This document shows positions 10,457-20,965 of a stretch of DNA of 64,000 nucleotides, piece by piece; position 1 is the first letter of the stretch, and each line of letters starts with the position of its first letter. The DNA is from Saccharomycopsis malanga (lineage: Eukaryota; Ascomycota; Saccharomycetes; Ascoideales; Saccharomycopsidaceae), in NCBI GenBank assembly GCA_004014935.1, contig CP025324.1, positions 1,302,001 through 1,366,000 of the forward strand, in the 5' to 3' direction. Both the position numbers and the translations under genes were made by a program. The notes below the pieces were generated by a model. The model saw only the letters and a list, made by a program, of their open reading frames with translations. It was not told where the DNA came from and searched no databases.

Positions 10457-13042
10457 ATGCCAGCGCGATCCATTCTTCTCAATAAGGAACCAGCCATGGT
10501 TCCTGACAAGAAGAAGCGAAAGAGACATAAAAACTCCAAATTTGGATGTGGCAATTGTAAGAGACGCCGGATAAAATGCGGTGAGGAGTTGGATTCTTGT
10601 TATAATTGTATAGATAAGAAATATAGATGTACTTTTTTGGATATGACATGTGAGGAAAAACAGATCTTTTTAGAACATAAAAAAGAGCTGGAAAAAAAGT
10701 ACAATGAGGATTCTGATGAAATCACCTTGAAATCTTCTATGGATCCTATTTCAGGGCTGTCTAACGACTCCTCTGGGTTATTACGGAATCTATCCACCAT
10801 TCCATTCACTAATGAATTCAATATTTCAGATTATGATGAAAATACTAAACAACAATTTCTCAGTAACAGCTTTGGGCCGTATGATAATGATATGGAGCTT
10901 GTATATAAAAAGGATTGTTATTACAATGTGCAAGTTTATGTTCCCAATGGTGTGAATTCTCCTGAGAAACTTGCAAATTCGACAGAATCTATTTCTCAGC
11001 AATGCCGAGAAAACCAAAACAACTTGTTTTTGGTGACTGATCTAAGGAAAAACTGGCAAACCAGTATTAAACCTGGTGAAATTGTTTCCTTGCGGAAAAT
11101 TTACAATAATAATAAACAAGAATGTGTGCCTTTAACAGAACATATTTATAATCCCATCACCTTCAAGTTGTTGGATTACCAAACCAGCAAAAACGATGGT
11201 ACTCCAATAGGATATCATTGTTTTAATACTATTGCTCAGTGTTGCAAAGATAAAAACACAAAATTTGGCCATTTCTATGGCGACGAAGACATTTTTTTCC
11301 GGGATTTTGTCTGTAGTTTGTATGAAGCAATCAACATTTTATCAAGCCATCAATTGGTGTTATTTTATGCCAATTTATCTTATGCTTCAGCTATAATTTA
11401 TAATCAGACAAGCAAGCAGTATTATGGCCAGAAAAGCTCAATGACAAGTTTACTAAATTTCAAAACCTTTCTTTTCAAATATAACAAAACCTGTCGCAAT
11501 AAGGTTGTTGATTTGTCTCATCAATTGACTGAGCACTTAAACATTTTGAAACATTTGCATGAAAATGACTGTTATCTCACTATAACAATGGCCATTTCCA
11601 AAACTTTGACTGCAGTGAATCAGGATTTTCTTCTAAATTACGATTATAAAAGTTTATTAGTTTCATTGAACCAATATCTCCTAACCATTTTGGCTAAACA
11701 TGTCATTGAGAATTTCAAGTTAACCTTGACAAAAATCCTGCCCTCTTCTCCATCTTACAAGTATTTTGTATTGTTGGATCAAAAAGTCACTTTTATTCAC
11801 ATTTATTTCATGCGATGCATCACATCCATCTTTATTCCAAATTATCACTTTGAGATTCTACTTGAATTTTCCGAATCGTTTGACAAGTTCCATCTCTTGG
11901 CCGAATCTCTGCTTGAAACCCCTCAGGTGGCCTGGAAATTACAAAATCAGTACAAAGAGCTCAAACAGTACTTGTTTGACGACATTTTCAAGTTGAGTCC
12001 TCCGAACAAAAACCATGTGGTGGACCATAAACCGCAGGATTTGATCCGAATTTTAAAACGGTTTTTACAAATTGTCCCATCGGAAGTGGTTTATCTCTCT
12101 ATCAATTACAAGTCCTTAACGGTGGTGGAAAAGATCTTCTACTTGTATTGGACAGCAGTAATCCGGATTCTCAACAACATGTTCCATGAAACGACCTATT
12201 TGTTTCTTTCCAATTTCTTTGGGAACCTAACTACCTGGGGCAACAGTATTTCCTTGAGCCAGACCATTCTTACGGAATTGGAATCGCAATACAAAGTCTC
12301 CAATTATGCCCTTTATGACAAGTTGTATCGGAAAACTATCTACTTGACCCGACTTATATATTTTTTTACCTACCGTACCTCCATATATTATCGTAACATC
12401 GAGGTTTTAAATCCGTATCCCAAACACATCACTTTTGACAATCTTCAGTTGAAGTCCCGGAAACTAAGGTTTGTCAAAGAAGTTCAGCTACAAAGTTTCA
12501 AGCATTCAATTATCCAAGCGGAGAATTATCCTGTCAAAGATATCGATTATATTTCTCCTCCTCTTTATCACCCAAATCATCACAATCCTGGCTACAATCC
12601 GGAATTTGTGAAATTCAACGTGTTTTTCAATCCCAAATCAAATGCTCTACCTATTGTTATCCACCATTCTGAAAAAACCCCTTCCAAATATCCTCCTGTG
12701 GTTTTGGAAAAAACTACCGATCTCAATCATCACAAGGTCCATGAATATCTACAAAAACTCTATTACGAGCAAAAACAAACATTCAATATCGACACTTGTC
12801 CTCTTGAGTATCTAAAGTTGTCTCCAACAACAGGCTTGATCCAGAATATCGATTACGCGCCAAAATCCGATATCAACAACTCCGGCTCCACTCCAAACAA
12901 AGACTTTAACTTTGTAGATTACGAAAGTGAAGAATACGAAGATGGCAACTTTTTCAAACGTAATGAAGTCATCTTTCAGCATTATGTTGTCGATAGATTG
13001 AAAATCTTGGATTCTTTTTGTGATGAAAAACCTCTTACCTAA
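10457..13042 (+). CDS. Zn(II)2Cys6 fungal transcription factor
   Basis: This is an 861-residue nuclear regulator. A basic stretch (residues 18-28, KKKRKRHKNSK) precedes the binuclear zinc cluster CGNCKRRRIKC...C..C......C with cysteines at 31, 34, 41, 48, 51 and 58, the spacing that binds two zinc ions and contacts DNA. The finger sequence recalls the Upc2/Ecm22 type, but the rest is not clearly assignable. The remainder (about 200-700) is a helical, Leu/Tyr-rich region like the middle-homology region of these factors. The C-terminus is acidic (SEEYEDGNFF) and may activate. The first ATG at 10,457 is chosen; Met at codon 14 is an alternative. Targets cannot be inferred. Confidence 0.85.
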   Translation: MPARSILLNKEPAMVPDKKKRKRHKNSKFGCGNCKRRRIKCGEELDSCYNCIDKKYRCTFLDMTCEEKQIFLEHKKELEKKYNEDSDEITLKSSMDPISGLSNDSSGLLRNLSTIPFTNEFNISDYDENTKQQFLSNSFGPYDNDMELVYKKDCYYNVQVYVPNGVNSPEKLANSTESISQQCRENQNNLFLVTDLRKNWQTSIKPGEIVSLRKIYNNNKQECVPLTEHIYNPITFKLLDYQTSKNDGTPIGYHCFNTIAQCCKDKNTKFGHFYGDEDIFFRDFVCSLYEAINILSSHQLVLFYANLSYASAIIYNQTSKQYYGQKSSMTSLLNFKTFLFKYNKTCRNKVVDLSHQLTEHLNILKHLHENDCYLTITMAISKTLTAVNQDFLLNYDYKSLLVSLNQYLLTILAKHVIENFKLTLTKILPSSPSYKYFVLLDQKVTFIHIYFMRCITSIFIPNYHFEILLEFSESFDKFHLLAESLLETPQVAWKLQNQYKELKQYLFDDIFKLSPPNKNHVVDHKPQDLIRILKRFLQIVPSEVVYLSINYKSLTVVEKIFYLYWTAVIRILNNMFHETTYLFLSNFFGNLTTWGNSISLSQTILTELESQYKVSNYALYDKLYRKTIYLTRLIYFFTYRTSIYYRNIEVLNPYPKHITFDNLQLKSRKLRFVKEVQLQSFKHSIIQAENYPVKDIDYISPPLYHPNHHNPGYNPEFVKFNVFFNPKSNALPIVIHHSEKTPSKYPPVVLEKTTDLNHHKVHEYLQKLYYEQKQTFNIDTCPLEYLKLSPTTGLIQNIDYAPKSDINNSGSTPNKDFNFVDYESEEYEDGNFFKRNEVIFQHYVVDRLKILDSFCDEKPLT

Positions 13043-14717
13043 TTCAATATTCATCAAATCATCAAAAGAATCTTCAAATCATCCAAAGATTCTCCAAATC
13101 ATCAATAAATATCATCACATGTTGCCAAAATCATCCATCATTCCATCACTAAACTGTACATTATCAAACAACTTTCTATTTCTGTTGCTTTTATCTATTA
13201 TAGACTATTCTTCTCTGCTTACGATTCATGGTGTTATGTATATTCTTCCTATATGTCTCTTTCTTTCTCTTACTTCTTTTATGTCTTTATTATCTCCATT
13301 ATTCTTTTCTCTAAAGTATCACATTCAAAACCTATTTCAATCAGGCTCTCGGATTCCCGAGGTTTCTCTTTACATATGGGCCTACGTAGGGCCAAACTTT
13401 ACAAAGCTCCTCTTCAACGGTTTCTTTACCGTTAACTACACTTCAAACTGTCCTTTCTTCTCAACTAAAACTGCTCTCTTATATAAACACTCCGCAGGTT
13501 ATACGTACCAGTCAACGCATCCCCCCGCAGCAGTCAACGTCGGTGTTCACTTTGATAGTATTCACTCTGAACCTTTAAGTCTCACCATCCCTGTGGTGAC
13601 AGTGTGACATTAGCGCAAGTGTCAGATGATCCGTACATACTTGTACATGTCTACGCTGAACATTTGTAGTTGACAAATGTTCGAGTTTCTTGTCGTTGAT
13701 TTTCATGTCCTACAATGGCATCCGGGTCACTATGCTCCAGCATACATTAGTGAAGAATACGAGTCAAAATATATGATATTAAGACTTTCTTGATCTTGAA
13801 GATCTGCTGCAGCTTAATGCCCAACTGCACCATAGATCCAATTGGCTGGTGTATTCTAGTGCCTCTGCATGCGTCTGTTGCTAGGTGAGGAAAAAAGGAG
13901 TTAGGAGTGCATTGAGGTTGAATCCATTTCTGTCGGTTTTCTGCATGGCAACATAAGCCAAGGACCAAGAAAGACGGATGTATTGAGAAGCTATCTTGAA
14001 TAAACGAATGTTTTTGTTGGAAACACGTTTTCATTGCAGCCGAGTGTTTACCTTCTGTTGAATCAACCACCCCCTTGCATCATCATAGCCCAAAAGAGAA
14101 CGTTACTAATGCTCCTAAGCATGTGATCTTCGCGTTATTGTGCGTGCCGCATTACATTTCAGCGCGCACCCATGCATCAATTGCTTTGTTGTATTACTAT
14201 ATCAAATTATATATAGAGCACTTAGAATACTCTATAGACATTGTTGAGGCGTATTTTGTAACAAGCATCCGGAATATCATGGGGAAATGCCCAGGCGTGT
14301 TTGTAATAGCGATTGATGCTGTGTTGATGTAGAGCAATACGCCCCATATTTAGGCCAAACTAGACAATAGTGTTTCCTAATTGGGAAGAAGCATGGATCT
14401 ATAATGCCGTAACAAGAAGATCAAGCTCTCACTTTGGATACCGTTGAAGCAAAACGGCGGAAAATCCAGCCATATCTGGTAAAACAGTAAGCTTTTTCGG
14501 TCAGTTTTGTCGAGGAAAATCAATACCAAGTAAGACATAACAAAGATCACTCAATAGGAGTATACTATATATATACATATATATTTACATGTATAATGTA
14601 CAAGCTGATTTGAATATAAATACAACCCATATTCTTTTTCTTTGAGCTCATTTTATAATTATTATCAATATTATATTCATCATCAATATTACAACTATTA
14701 TCTAAAAACACTTTACA
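13043..14717. other. intergenic region without recognised gene
   Basis: This is 1.67 kb with only short frames of implausible composition. One 195-codon frame overlaps the 3' end of the Zn2Cys6 gene in another phase and reads as Ile/Leu/Ser low-complexity sequence, so it was not called. A TATATATACATATATAT block at about 14,567-14,586 is the probable TATA region of the downstream wall-protein gene. Confidence 0.55.
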
Positions 14718-15068
14718 ATGTCTAACGTTACTCTTGTCACCGCAACTATTGTTTCTACTCTTACCCAGTTTACCACCTACTGTCCTCTTTCCACTACCTT
14801 GACTTTTGGTAATGAAACTGTTGTCACCTCTGGTTCTGTTATTTTGAGCAGTGGTCCTTACACTGTTACTTCTTACAGTACTGGCACTGCTCCAGTGGAA
14901 ACCACTTCTGCTGAATCTTCTCCAGTGGAAATCACTTCTGCTTCTACTGCCAGCATCCCAGCTAACATTTCTCATAATGGAACTTATGTTGAAGGTAATG
15001 GCGCTGCTGCTGCTTACGCTGGTGCCTCTTTAGCCGGTGTTTTTGCTGTTGCTGCTTTCTTGTTATAA
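14718..15068 (+). CDS. small Ccw12-like cell-wall protein
   Basis: This 116-residue Ser/Thr/Val-rich protein carries the motif ATIVSTLTQFTTYCPLSTT (residues 9-27), which matches the TVT...TQYTTWCPL motif of Ccw12-type mannoproteins. It ends in a GNGAAAAYAGASLAGVFAVAAFLL-like tail (roughly residues 93-116), a small-residue site followed by a hydrophobic stretch, as in GPI-attachment signals. There are two N-glycosylation sites near the end (NIS, NGT). Codons are strongly biased (TCT, GTT, ACT, GCT), as in highly expressed genes. The oddity is the N-terminus: MSNVTLVTAT lacks a classical signal peptide, and no upstream exon supplying one is obvious. It may use the weakly hydrophobic start, or be missing a 5' exon. 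Confidence 0.72.
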   Translation: MSNVTLVTATIVSTLTQFTTYCPLSTTLTFGNETVVTSGSVILSSGPYTVTSYSTGTAPVETTSAESSPVEITSASTASIPANISHNGTYVEGNGAAAAYAGASLAGVFAVAAFLL

Positions 15069-15339
15069 AATGGCTCGTGGGCTTACTCTGTTACTTTTTT
15101 AATTCTTTTTTATAATCCTATTCTCTGTTCTAGTTACCCATTCGTGTTTGTTCTATAGGCTTTTCGTTTTGCATTCAAATATCAATTGCATTTTTGCTAT
15201 CTTCTCATTGAACCTTGTAATAGTATATGGGGAATGCCCTCTTAGAGTTTAGAAAAGAATCATTACACCTCCTAGAGAGCACTGTTGGTTGCAGTAAAAG
15301 TAAATGGTATAAAATGTCAATTGTAAAGCAGCTCGGCAA

Positions 15340-15456
15340 TGGTCTTGAAGAAGATTATGATTAATAGGACACGACTGGGCTCTGCCAAATCCCTCAATCC
15401 AGAGCCCATATATACAAGACTAATATTTACTAGGCTCAAAATATAAGATATCATTA
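15340..15456 (+). mobile_element. diverged tSINE-A body
   Basis: GAAGATTATGATTAATAGGA, CGACTGGGCTCTGCCAAATC and CATATATACAAGACTAATAT precede TACTAGGCTCAAAATATAAG. The head and ATT tail are eroded. It is one of the older-looking copies. Confidence 0.6.
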
Positions 15457-15491
15457 ATGTAAAACATCTTTACTTATAATTTCCAAAAACA

Positions 15492-15562
15492 ATTTGGCTT
15501 AGTTGTATACGTTATGTGCCCTGCGTTTGGTGATGAATGAGGGGCTCAATTCCTGTTACTGA
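15492..15562 (+). repeat. tRNA-like relic (family C)
   Basis: Box A-like TTGGCTTAGTTG and box B-like GGGCTCAATTCCTG are separated by about 45 bp. It shares TGGCTYARTTG and GTTATG with the copy at 3,464. Confidence 0.4.
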
Positions 15563-16000
15563 CGTTTGAAGCGATTTTTTATGAAGATTTGGTCAGTTTT
15601 CGGAAAAACATCCAAGTGTATAAAGTATTTTGGATACTCTGTATGATTTCAGTTATTTTCCAAACAGGTTGATATTTTTTGGCTTGATTTTATAATGGGA
15701 GCGTTCAAATATGTGTTAAATGAGGATTTTTGTCAAATGGAGCATTTTTTCAAGATCTGATTTTTTGCCGTAAAAAGATTGGAAATAAGCGTATTATTGT
15801 AATGGCAGCCATTCCAACGATATTGGTCATTTGATTGGTGAAAACGTTTTACTATTCATATAAAAAGGCCACCAAACAATGAACGGAGGTCTATAATAAC
15901 ACACACAATAAATATTACAATTCAATACAATACTTTAGAACACAATATATTATTTAGAAATACAATATTAGTTGAGAACAAAACTACCAACAAACCTATA

Positions 16001-16085
16001 TCTTCATTTAGATCTTACTATTAAACCTATACCTTCATTTAGATCTTACTATTAAACCTATACCTTCATTTAGATCTTACTATTA
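16001..16085. repeat. 31-bp tandem repeat over the PRX1 stop codon
   Basis: Three near-identical units contain CTTCATTTAGATCTTACTAT. The last unit encodes, on the minus strand, the PRX1 C-terminus (NSKI) and its TAA stop. The other two lie in the 3' UTR. Confidence 0.85.
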
Positions 16086-16831
16086 AGAGAGGTGTAGCGC
16101 AAATAAGGCTTGACTTTTCTGATGGTGCCAAACTTTGCTTCTGCGTCAGCATCATTGACGGTTGGAGGGACAATGACTTCATCACCGACGTTCCAATTAA
16201 TAGGGGTGACTACGCCGTATTTGTCAGCAGTTTGCAAAGCGTCGATTACTCTTAAGACTTCGTTGGCATTTCTACCGACGGAAGGCGGATAAGTGAATGT
16301 GATTCTGATTTTTTTGGATGGGTCGATGATATAAACGGATCTGATGGTTTGAACAACGCCATTATTCAAGTTTTTGAAGCCTTCTTCATCGACCATATCG
16401 TACAAGAACGCGACTTCTCTTTCGGTATCGGCGATGATAGGATATGAGAACTTGACGTTGCCCGGGATGGCGACTTCTTCGATATCCTCCACCCATTTCT
16501 TGTGGTTACCGAGATCCTGGGCAGAAAGACCAATCAACTTGACTCCTCTTTTGTCAAATTCCGGTTTCAAGGAAGAAAAGTATCCCAATTCAGTGGTACA
16601 TACCGGGGTGAAATCCTTTGGGTGACTGAACAACACCGCCCAGGAATTGTTTATATAATCATGGAAGTCAATCTTTCCCTGGGTAGTCAAGGCCTGGAAA
16701 TTAGGGGCTACACTGTTAATCCGAAGTCTTGGTTGCTTGGAGAAATCGAATTGTTTCAATCCTCTGGTAAATTGCCTAGAACTGACGAAATATCGTGGGG
16801 AACTCAACCCAAAAACTTTTTGGAACAACAT
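16070..16831 (-). CDS. PRX1: mitochondrial 1-Cys peroxiredoxin
   Basis: This Prx6-type thiol peroxidase reduces hydrogen peroxide and hydroperoxides in mitochondria. The start is taken at 16,831 (253 residues). A further Met in frame at 16,912 would lie only a few bases after the TATATAAG box at about 16,917-16,924. The chosen start also gives a typical matrix presequence (MLFQKVFGLSSPRYFVSSRQ, Arg/Ser-rich and amphipathic). The peroxidatic motif HPKDFTPVCTTELG holds Cys78. GLSAQDLGNHKKWVEDIEE and a C-terminal VIPPTVNDADAEAKF-like segment follow family order. The gene is divergent to the kinesin gene across about 330 bp. The 3' end lies inside a tandem repeat. Confidence 0.92.
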   Translation of the reverse strand: MLFQKVFGLSSPRYFVSSRQFTRGLKQFDFSKQPRLRINSVAPNFQALTTQGKIDFHDYINNSWAVLFSHPKDFTPVCTTELGYFSSLKPEFDKRGVKLIGLSAQDLGNHKKWVEDIEEVAIPGNVKFSYPIIADTEREVAFLYDMVDEEGFKNLNNGVVQTIRSVYIIDPSKKIRITFTYPPSVGRNANEVLRVIDALQTADKYGVVTPINWNVGDEVIVPPTVNDADAEAKFGTIRKVKPYLRYTSLNSKI

Positions 16832-17160
16832 CGTGCCAATTGAGAGTGAAATATCGCAATTTGAAAGTGAAAAATGCCATTTCTTGCATTTTCTAAAACC
16901 AGGCGAAAGCAAGCTCCTTATATACCACTGCCCTTATCCTGACGCACGCCTCACATGACTGGTGCAGATCTTCTCGTAATTTCACATGATATATCCACCG
17001 AGTGTTAAGCGACCCAGTATATCGTATAAATGTAATGGGAATGGTGTGTCCACAAAGCAGTGGTATAAATGGGATAGATGGCTGGCAAATTGTAGTTGTA
17101 AGTTTGCAGCACGGCCTGTGTATAAATATAAAACAAGTAGGAACAGTAACTGGTGCAACA
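16832..17160. promoter_or_regulatory. shared divergent promoter PRX1 / kinesin
   Basis: These 329 bp separate the PRX1 start (minus) from the kinesin start (plus). A TATATAAG box reads toward PRX1 at about 16,917-16,924. TATAAATATAAA lies at about 17,121-17,132, close to the kinesin ATG. No other gene fits here. Confidence 0.55.
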
Positions 17161-19998
17161 ATGGCTATTTCTTTGGAAGATTCTGAAATCTCAGAGTTTT
17201 TCCAGGCTCTCCCGGCTCTAGCCAAACAATATGAGAAACTGTTAGTAGTACCCGTCTAGGGACCCTGTTTCTTGCCACTAACAGTAAATAGGGCGCTGAG
17301 GCCGGATGTCTGTGTGTATGTCAGGCTTCGTCCGGGCCAAAACGGATGTTTAACAGCGTGCAACGAGACCAAAGTCGTTTTGGACTCTTCTGGCAAGACT
17401 TATGAGTTTGACCAGGTTTTTGGCCCAGAAGCTGCCCAGAAACACGTATATAGACGCATTTTGGGTAATAAACTAATCGATGCTGCAAAGGGCGTCGATT
17501 GCACTGTAATTGTATATGGCCAAACTGGGACGGGGAAAACCTATACTTTGAGTGAGATAGGCAGTAATCCAGACGATTTTGGCATAATTCCCAGGGCGTT
17601 GATTGATCTTTTCCAAACCTTGGAATCACAGGTCCTTCAGCAGGCCATTGCCGATTACTCTGTAACTGTATCTTGTCTGGAAATCTATAACGAGAAACTT
17701 GAAGATTTATTTAGTGACAGCAAAGAATGTTTGAAAATTTACGATGATAAAGGCTCTGTCCTGATTAAAGGCCTGTCTGACACGCCAGTAAAGACGTTCC
17801 AAGACGCTTTGGACCAGTTGTCTTTGGCATTATCCAGAAGAAGAACGTCCAGCACTAGAAAAAACGAAAAATCAACTAGATCCCACACAATTGTCACGGT
17901 AAAAACTGTAGTCAGAACCACAACAGGTAATATCGAATGGGGGAAGCTCAGGTTCGTCGATCTAGCTGGCTCGGAAAATGTTTCCAGAGCCGGTGAATCA
18001 AGTAGACATCTCAAAGAAACAGCAATGATAAATACTAGTTTGTTCACATTAAACAAAGTGATTAGCTCGTTGGCCGATAACAAACCACATGTTCCTTATA
18101 GAGATTCCAAACTCACCCGAATATTGCATGAATCATTGGAAAATTGTACAAATATAAAAAACAATACCATCATATTAACTACAATATCACCACTGGGCTC
18201 AGATTTGCCCAAGACGCTCAATGCGCTCGAGTTTGCCTTGAAGGCCAACAGAATCTCTGTAAAAAGCAAGCCACCTTCAAAAAGCGTCGAAGAACTCGTA
18301 AAAGAAGAAAATGAGCAGTTGAAACTGATTATCGACAGCCAAAATGCTGAAATTAACGAGTTAAAAGCAAGGTTTTCCAAAGAAAAAGAGATTGGATTTC
18401 AACATTTGGTAGTGGAAAACAAACTGAGGCGAGAACATGAGAAAAAGTCTGAGGAATTGGCCTCAATGTGTAATAGTTTGGTGGAAATGATCTCCAAGCT
18501 CGAAACAGATAAAGACAACTTGAAAGACCTGGTGGATTTCAAAAACCGATTGTTCCAGAAAAACAGCAAGCTGTTGGTTGATGCCAAAACACAGTTGGTG
18601 GACTTGATTAACAGAGGTTTGAGAGAGCATATGGTGGCTTTTTTCCGGAAAGCTAAGCGACAAATTCCAGAGAATGCTGTGGACATTTCTGATTCTTTAT
18701 TGGAACAAACTTCAGACATTGAGGGCAAATTTTGTGAAAACATAAAGATTGCAGTAGAAGAAATGAAAAACAATACATTTGACAGCATTGAGTCAACTTG
18801 CGAAGACATTGATTCAATGTGGGATAACAAAAAAGATTTGGTACCTTTGGAACTAAAAGCTCATTTATTATTCATAGATAATATCAAAAAGGCGCTCGAA
18901 AAGGAGTTTAAACTACTGAATGAAACCATTGTCAATGAGGTTGACAAGTTGACAACCGTGAATAATGAATTGGTGTCTACTATAAATGCCAATATCGTAC
19001 AACAAAAGAATTACGTATCGGACTTGATCAAAACAGTTGACAATCTATCAGATATTCAAGTCTATAAGCGTAATGACTTGAAAACCTTTGAAACCAAAAT
19101 GATGGCCATGCGGAACGAAATAGAATCGTTTGCGTCACATCTGATTGCTGGGTTTTCTCACCTGATTGGCGTTAACGAGCTTGATGGCATCAGAAAGACA
19201 GATTATATCTTTGATGAGTTTGTTTCTGTGCAAGCTGACCGTGATAATAAACTGTCTTTGAAAGTGTATGATATCAGACGAACACTCGATAAAATGAGCC
19301 GGGAAAACGAAGAGTGTGGCAAAGCCTTGGAACATTATAAAGTGGCCTTGTCTTCTACAAAAAATACAGAGAAATCCGTGAAAACCGGATTCAAAAATGG
19401 ATTAAATGCCAAAGTTCAAGAAGCCTTTGAAACCACAATAGATGTCCTCCATTCGAGATATGACACTTCGCTACAAGATTATTCTACAATGCTGATCAAG
19501 ACGGAAAAGGCGAGAAAAGCTGAACAAGAAAACGTTTGTCGTAAAACATCAAAACTTGCCGAGTTGTTCAAAGACAAAATGACCCAGAACATTGAAATCC
19601 TTGAAGACAATCTGGATGACGAAATGTTCATGTTGGCTAAAGAAATGAAATCGCTGAAAATCCATTTCCACGACAAAGAACTCAACCAGTTTGAAAAAGA
19701 ATGGAATGATAATATACAAGACGCAGAAATAGAGTTTATGAAACGAGTCAAAAGTGTCATTGGGACCATCGACACTACAAAACAAAGCCATGTTAATGAT
19801 GTGGATTATTTACGACATAGCTATCCTAATCATGACCCACGGCGTATCAGAGAGTTGTTAAGTCATGATACCAGCAAACCTCTTATTTGCCATGAAAAGT
19901 ATTCTCCACTTGAGAACAAGGATATCATCACTGAAGACTTTTTAACAAATGACCAGTTCGGCAAGAACATTGATCTCTACAAAACACACGAGTACTAA
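17161..19998 (+). CDS. kinesin-5 (Cin8/Kip1-like) motor, one intron
   Basis: This is a plus-end spindle motor of the BimC family, expected to cross-link and slide antiparallel microtubules. It has two exons: 17,161-17,240 and 17,292-19,998. The 51-nt intron starts GTTAGT, has branch point CACTAAC (17,276-17,282) and ends in TAG. Removing it deletes an in-frame TAG and keeps phase, giving 928 residues. The motor occupies about 30-345: P-loop GQTGTGKTYT, switch I NEKSTRSH, switch II VDLAGSE and microtubule-binding HVPYRDSKLTRILHESL. A long coiled coil fills most of 350-850. The TGTGKTYT P-loop and SENVSRAG favour kinesin-5; part of the motor also resembles kinesin-1. CTG at the Leu of LEIYNE supports standard CUG decoding. 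No obvious BimC tail box was seen. Confidence 0.88.
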
Positions 19999-20135
19999 AC
20001 TCTGTTATCTGTTCCTACATAGACTAATAAAATAGATATAACTTGGGTGCTTGTAAAACACACGTCATGAGGACGCGCCTGTCGCGTGTCTACAGATCAA
20101 CAACCTGGGTGTGCGTCTTGCCTTGTCCTGTCTGT

Positions 20136-20148
20136 CACGTGTCACGTG
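20136..20148. promoter_or_regulatory. tandem CACGTG E-boxes
   Basis: Two TCACGTG motifs start 7 bp apart (20,135 and 20,142). CACGTG is the site of Cbf1 and other bHLH factors in yeasts. It lies about 820 bp before the C2H2 gene and 140 bp after the kinesin stop, so the regulated gene is uncertain. Confidence 0.5.
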
Positions 20149-20796
20149 CCACTTGCGTTTGGCGTATGTACAATTTGATGGGTTGGAGTGAAGACCCGGG
20201 TATATGGTATACTCAAGACTGCATTGGCAGCGCAGTCCGTCATGCAGGTTTTCCCCTATATTAAGGTGAGAGTGCGAAGCAAAGTTAATGTGGGATTGTC
20301 GGCTGACCTTGCTTAAAGTGAAAAATGATGAAAAAAAGAAATAAAAAAAAAAGTATTTTGGAAAAAAAAAATATTTTTTTTTTTTATTTTTTTTTTTTCA
20401 GAAAAATTAACGCATACAATATATTGTTTTCTAGAGGTTATTGAAAAGAGGATTTCAGAGAGTGAGTTTGTGGGTGTGTAAGTAGGGGCATGAAGGGCTT
20501 TTATGGGTTTTCCAGACGGCGTCCAAGCTGTGGGTGGTAAAGGTTTTTGTAGTGAGACGTATGGATGAGGATTAAGTGGGCTAATAAATGATAAATGAGT
20601 GGTTTAAAGTGAAAGTTGGCATTCTAGAGGAAAATGGGTATTATGGAATGAAAGTTGGACGATTGGATTGGCTGGTTTTTTACAACTGGAACTGATAGCC
20701 AAATTGGATAGCCAAATATGATAGCCAAAGAGATTGGAAAACTCTTTAAATAAACGATTTGTACTAACAAATAAACAGAGATCAAGATATATGGAA

Positions 20797-20947
20797 ATAT
20801 TATCAATAATTTGAGAAAATTGCAGAAATTATCAACAATTTGAGAAAATTGCAGAAAATCATCATTAAGTTGGGAAAACCGCAGAAATCATCAACAATTC
20901 AAGAAAACCGCAGAATTTATCAACAATTTAAAATAATTGCAGATTAT
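20797..20947. repeat. ~34-bp minisatellite in the 5' UTR region
   Basis: About four to five imperfect units contain ATCAACAATTTGAGAAAA and GCAGAAAT. The array ends about 20 bp before the ATG of the C2H2 gene, so it is probably transcribed as leader. Confidence 0.8.
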
Positions 20948-20965
20948 AGAACCATCAACTAGAAT

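Larger units (their letters stand above)
19999..20965. other. intergenic region upstream of the C2H2 gene
   Basis: The region contains a paired CACGTG site, an A/T homopolymer block at about 20,335-20,400, three GATAGCCAAA copies at about 20,694-20,727 and a minisatellite next to the ATG. No gene was recognised. Confidence 0.6.

Noticed and set aside
13020-13607. 195-codon open frame overlapping the end of the Zn2Cys6 gene
   Set aside because: Low-complexity Ile/Leu/Ser/His composition, overlap with a good gene in another phase, and no family resemblance.
14075-14332. 85-codon frame upstream of the wall-protein gene, a possible source of a missing signal-peptide exon
   Set aside because: The sequence is not signal-peptide-like at its start, and no donor/acceptor pair joining it to 14,718 was found.
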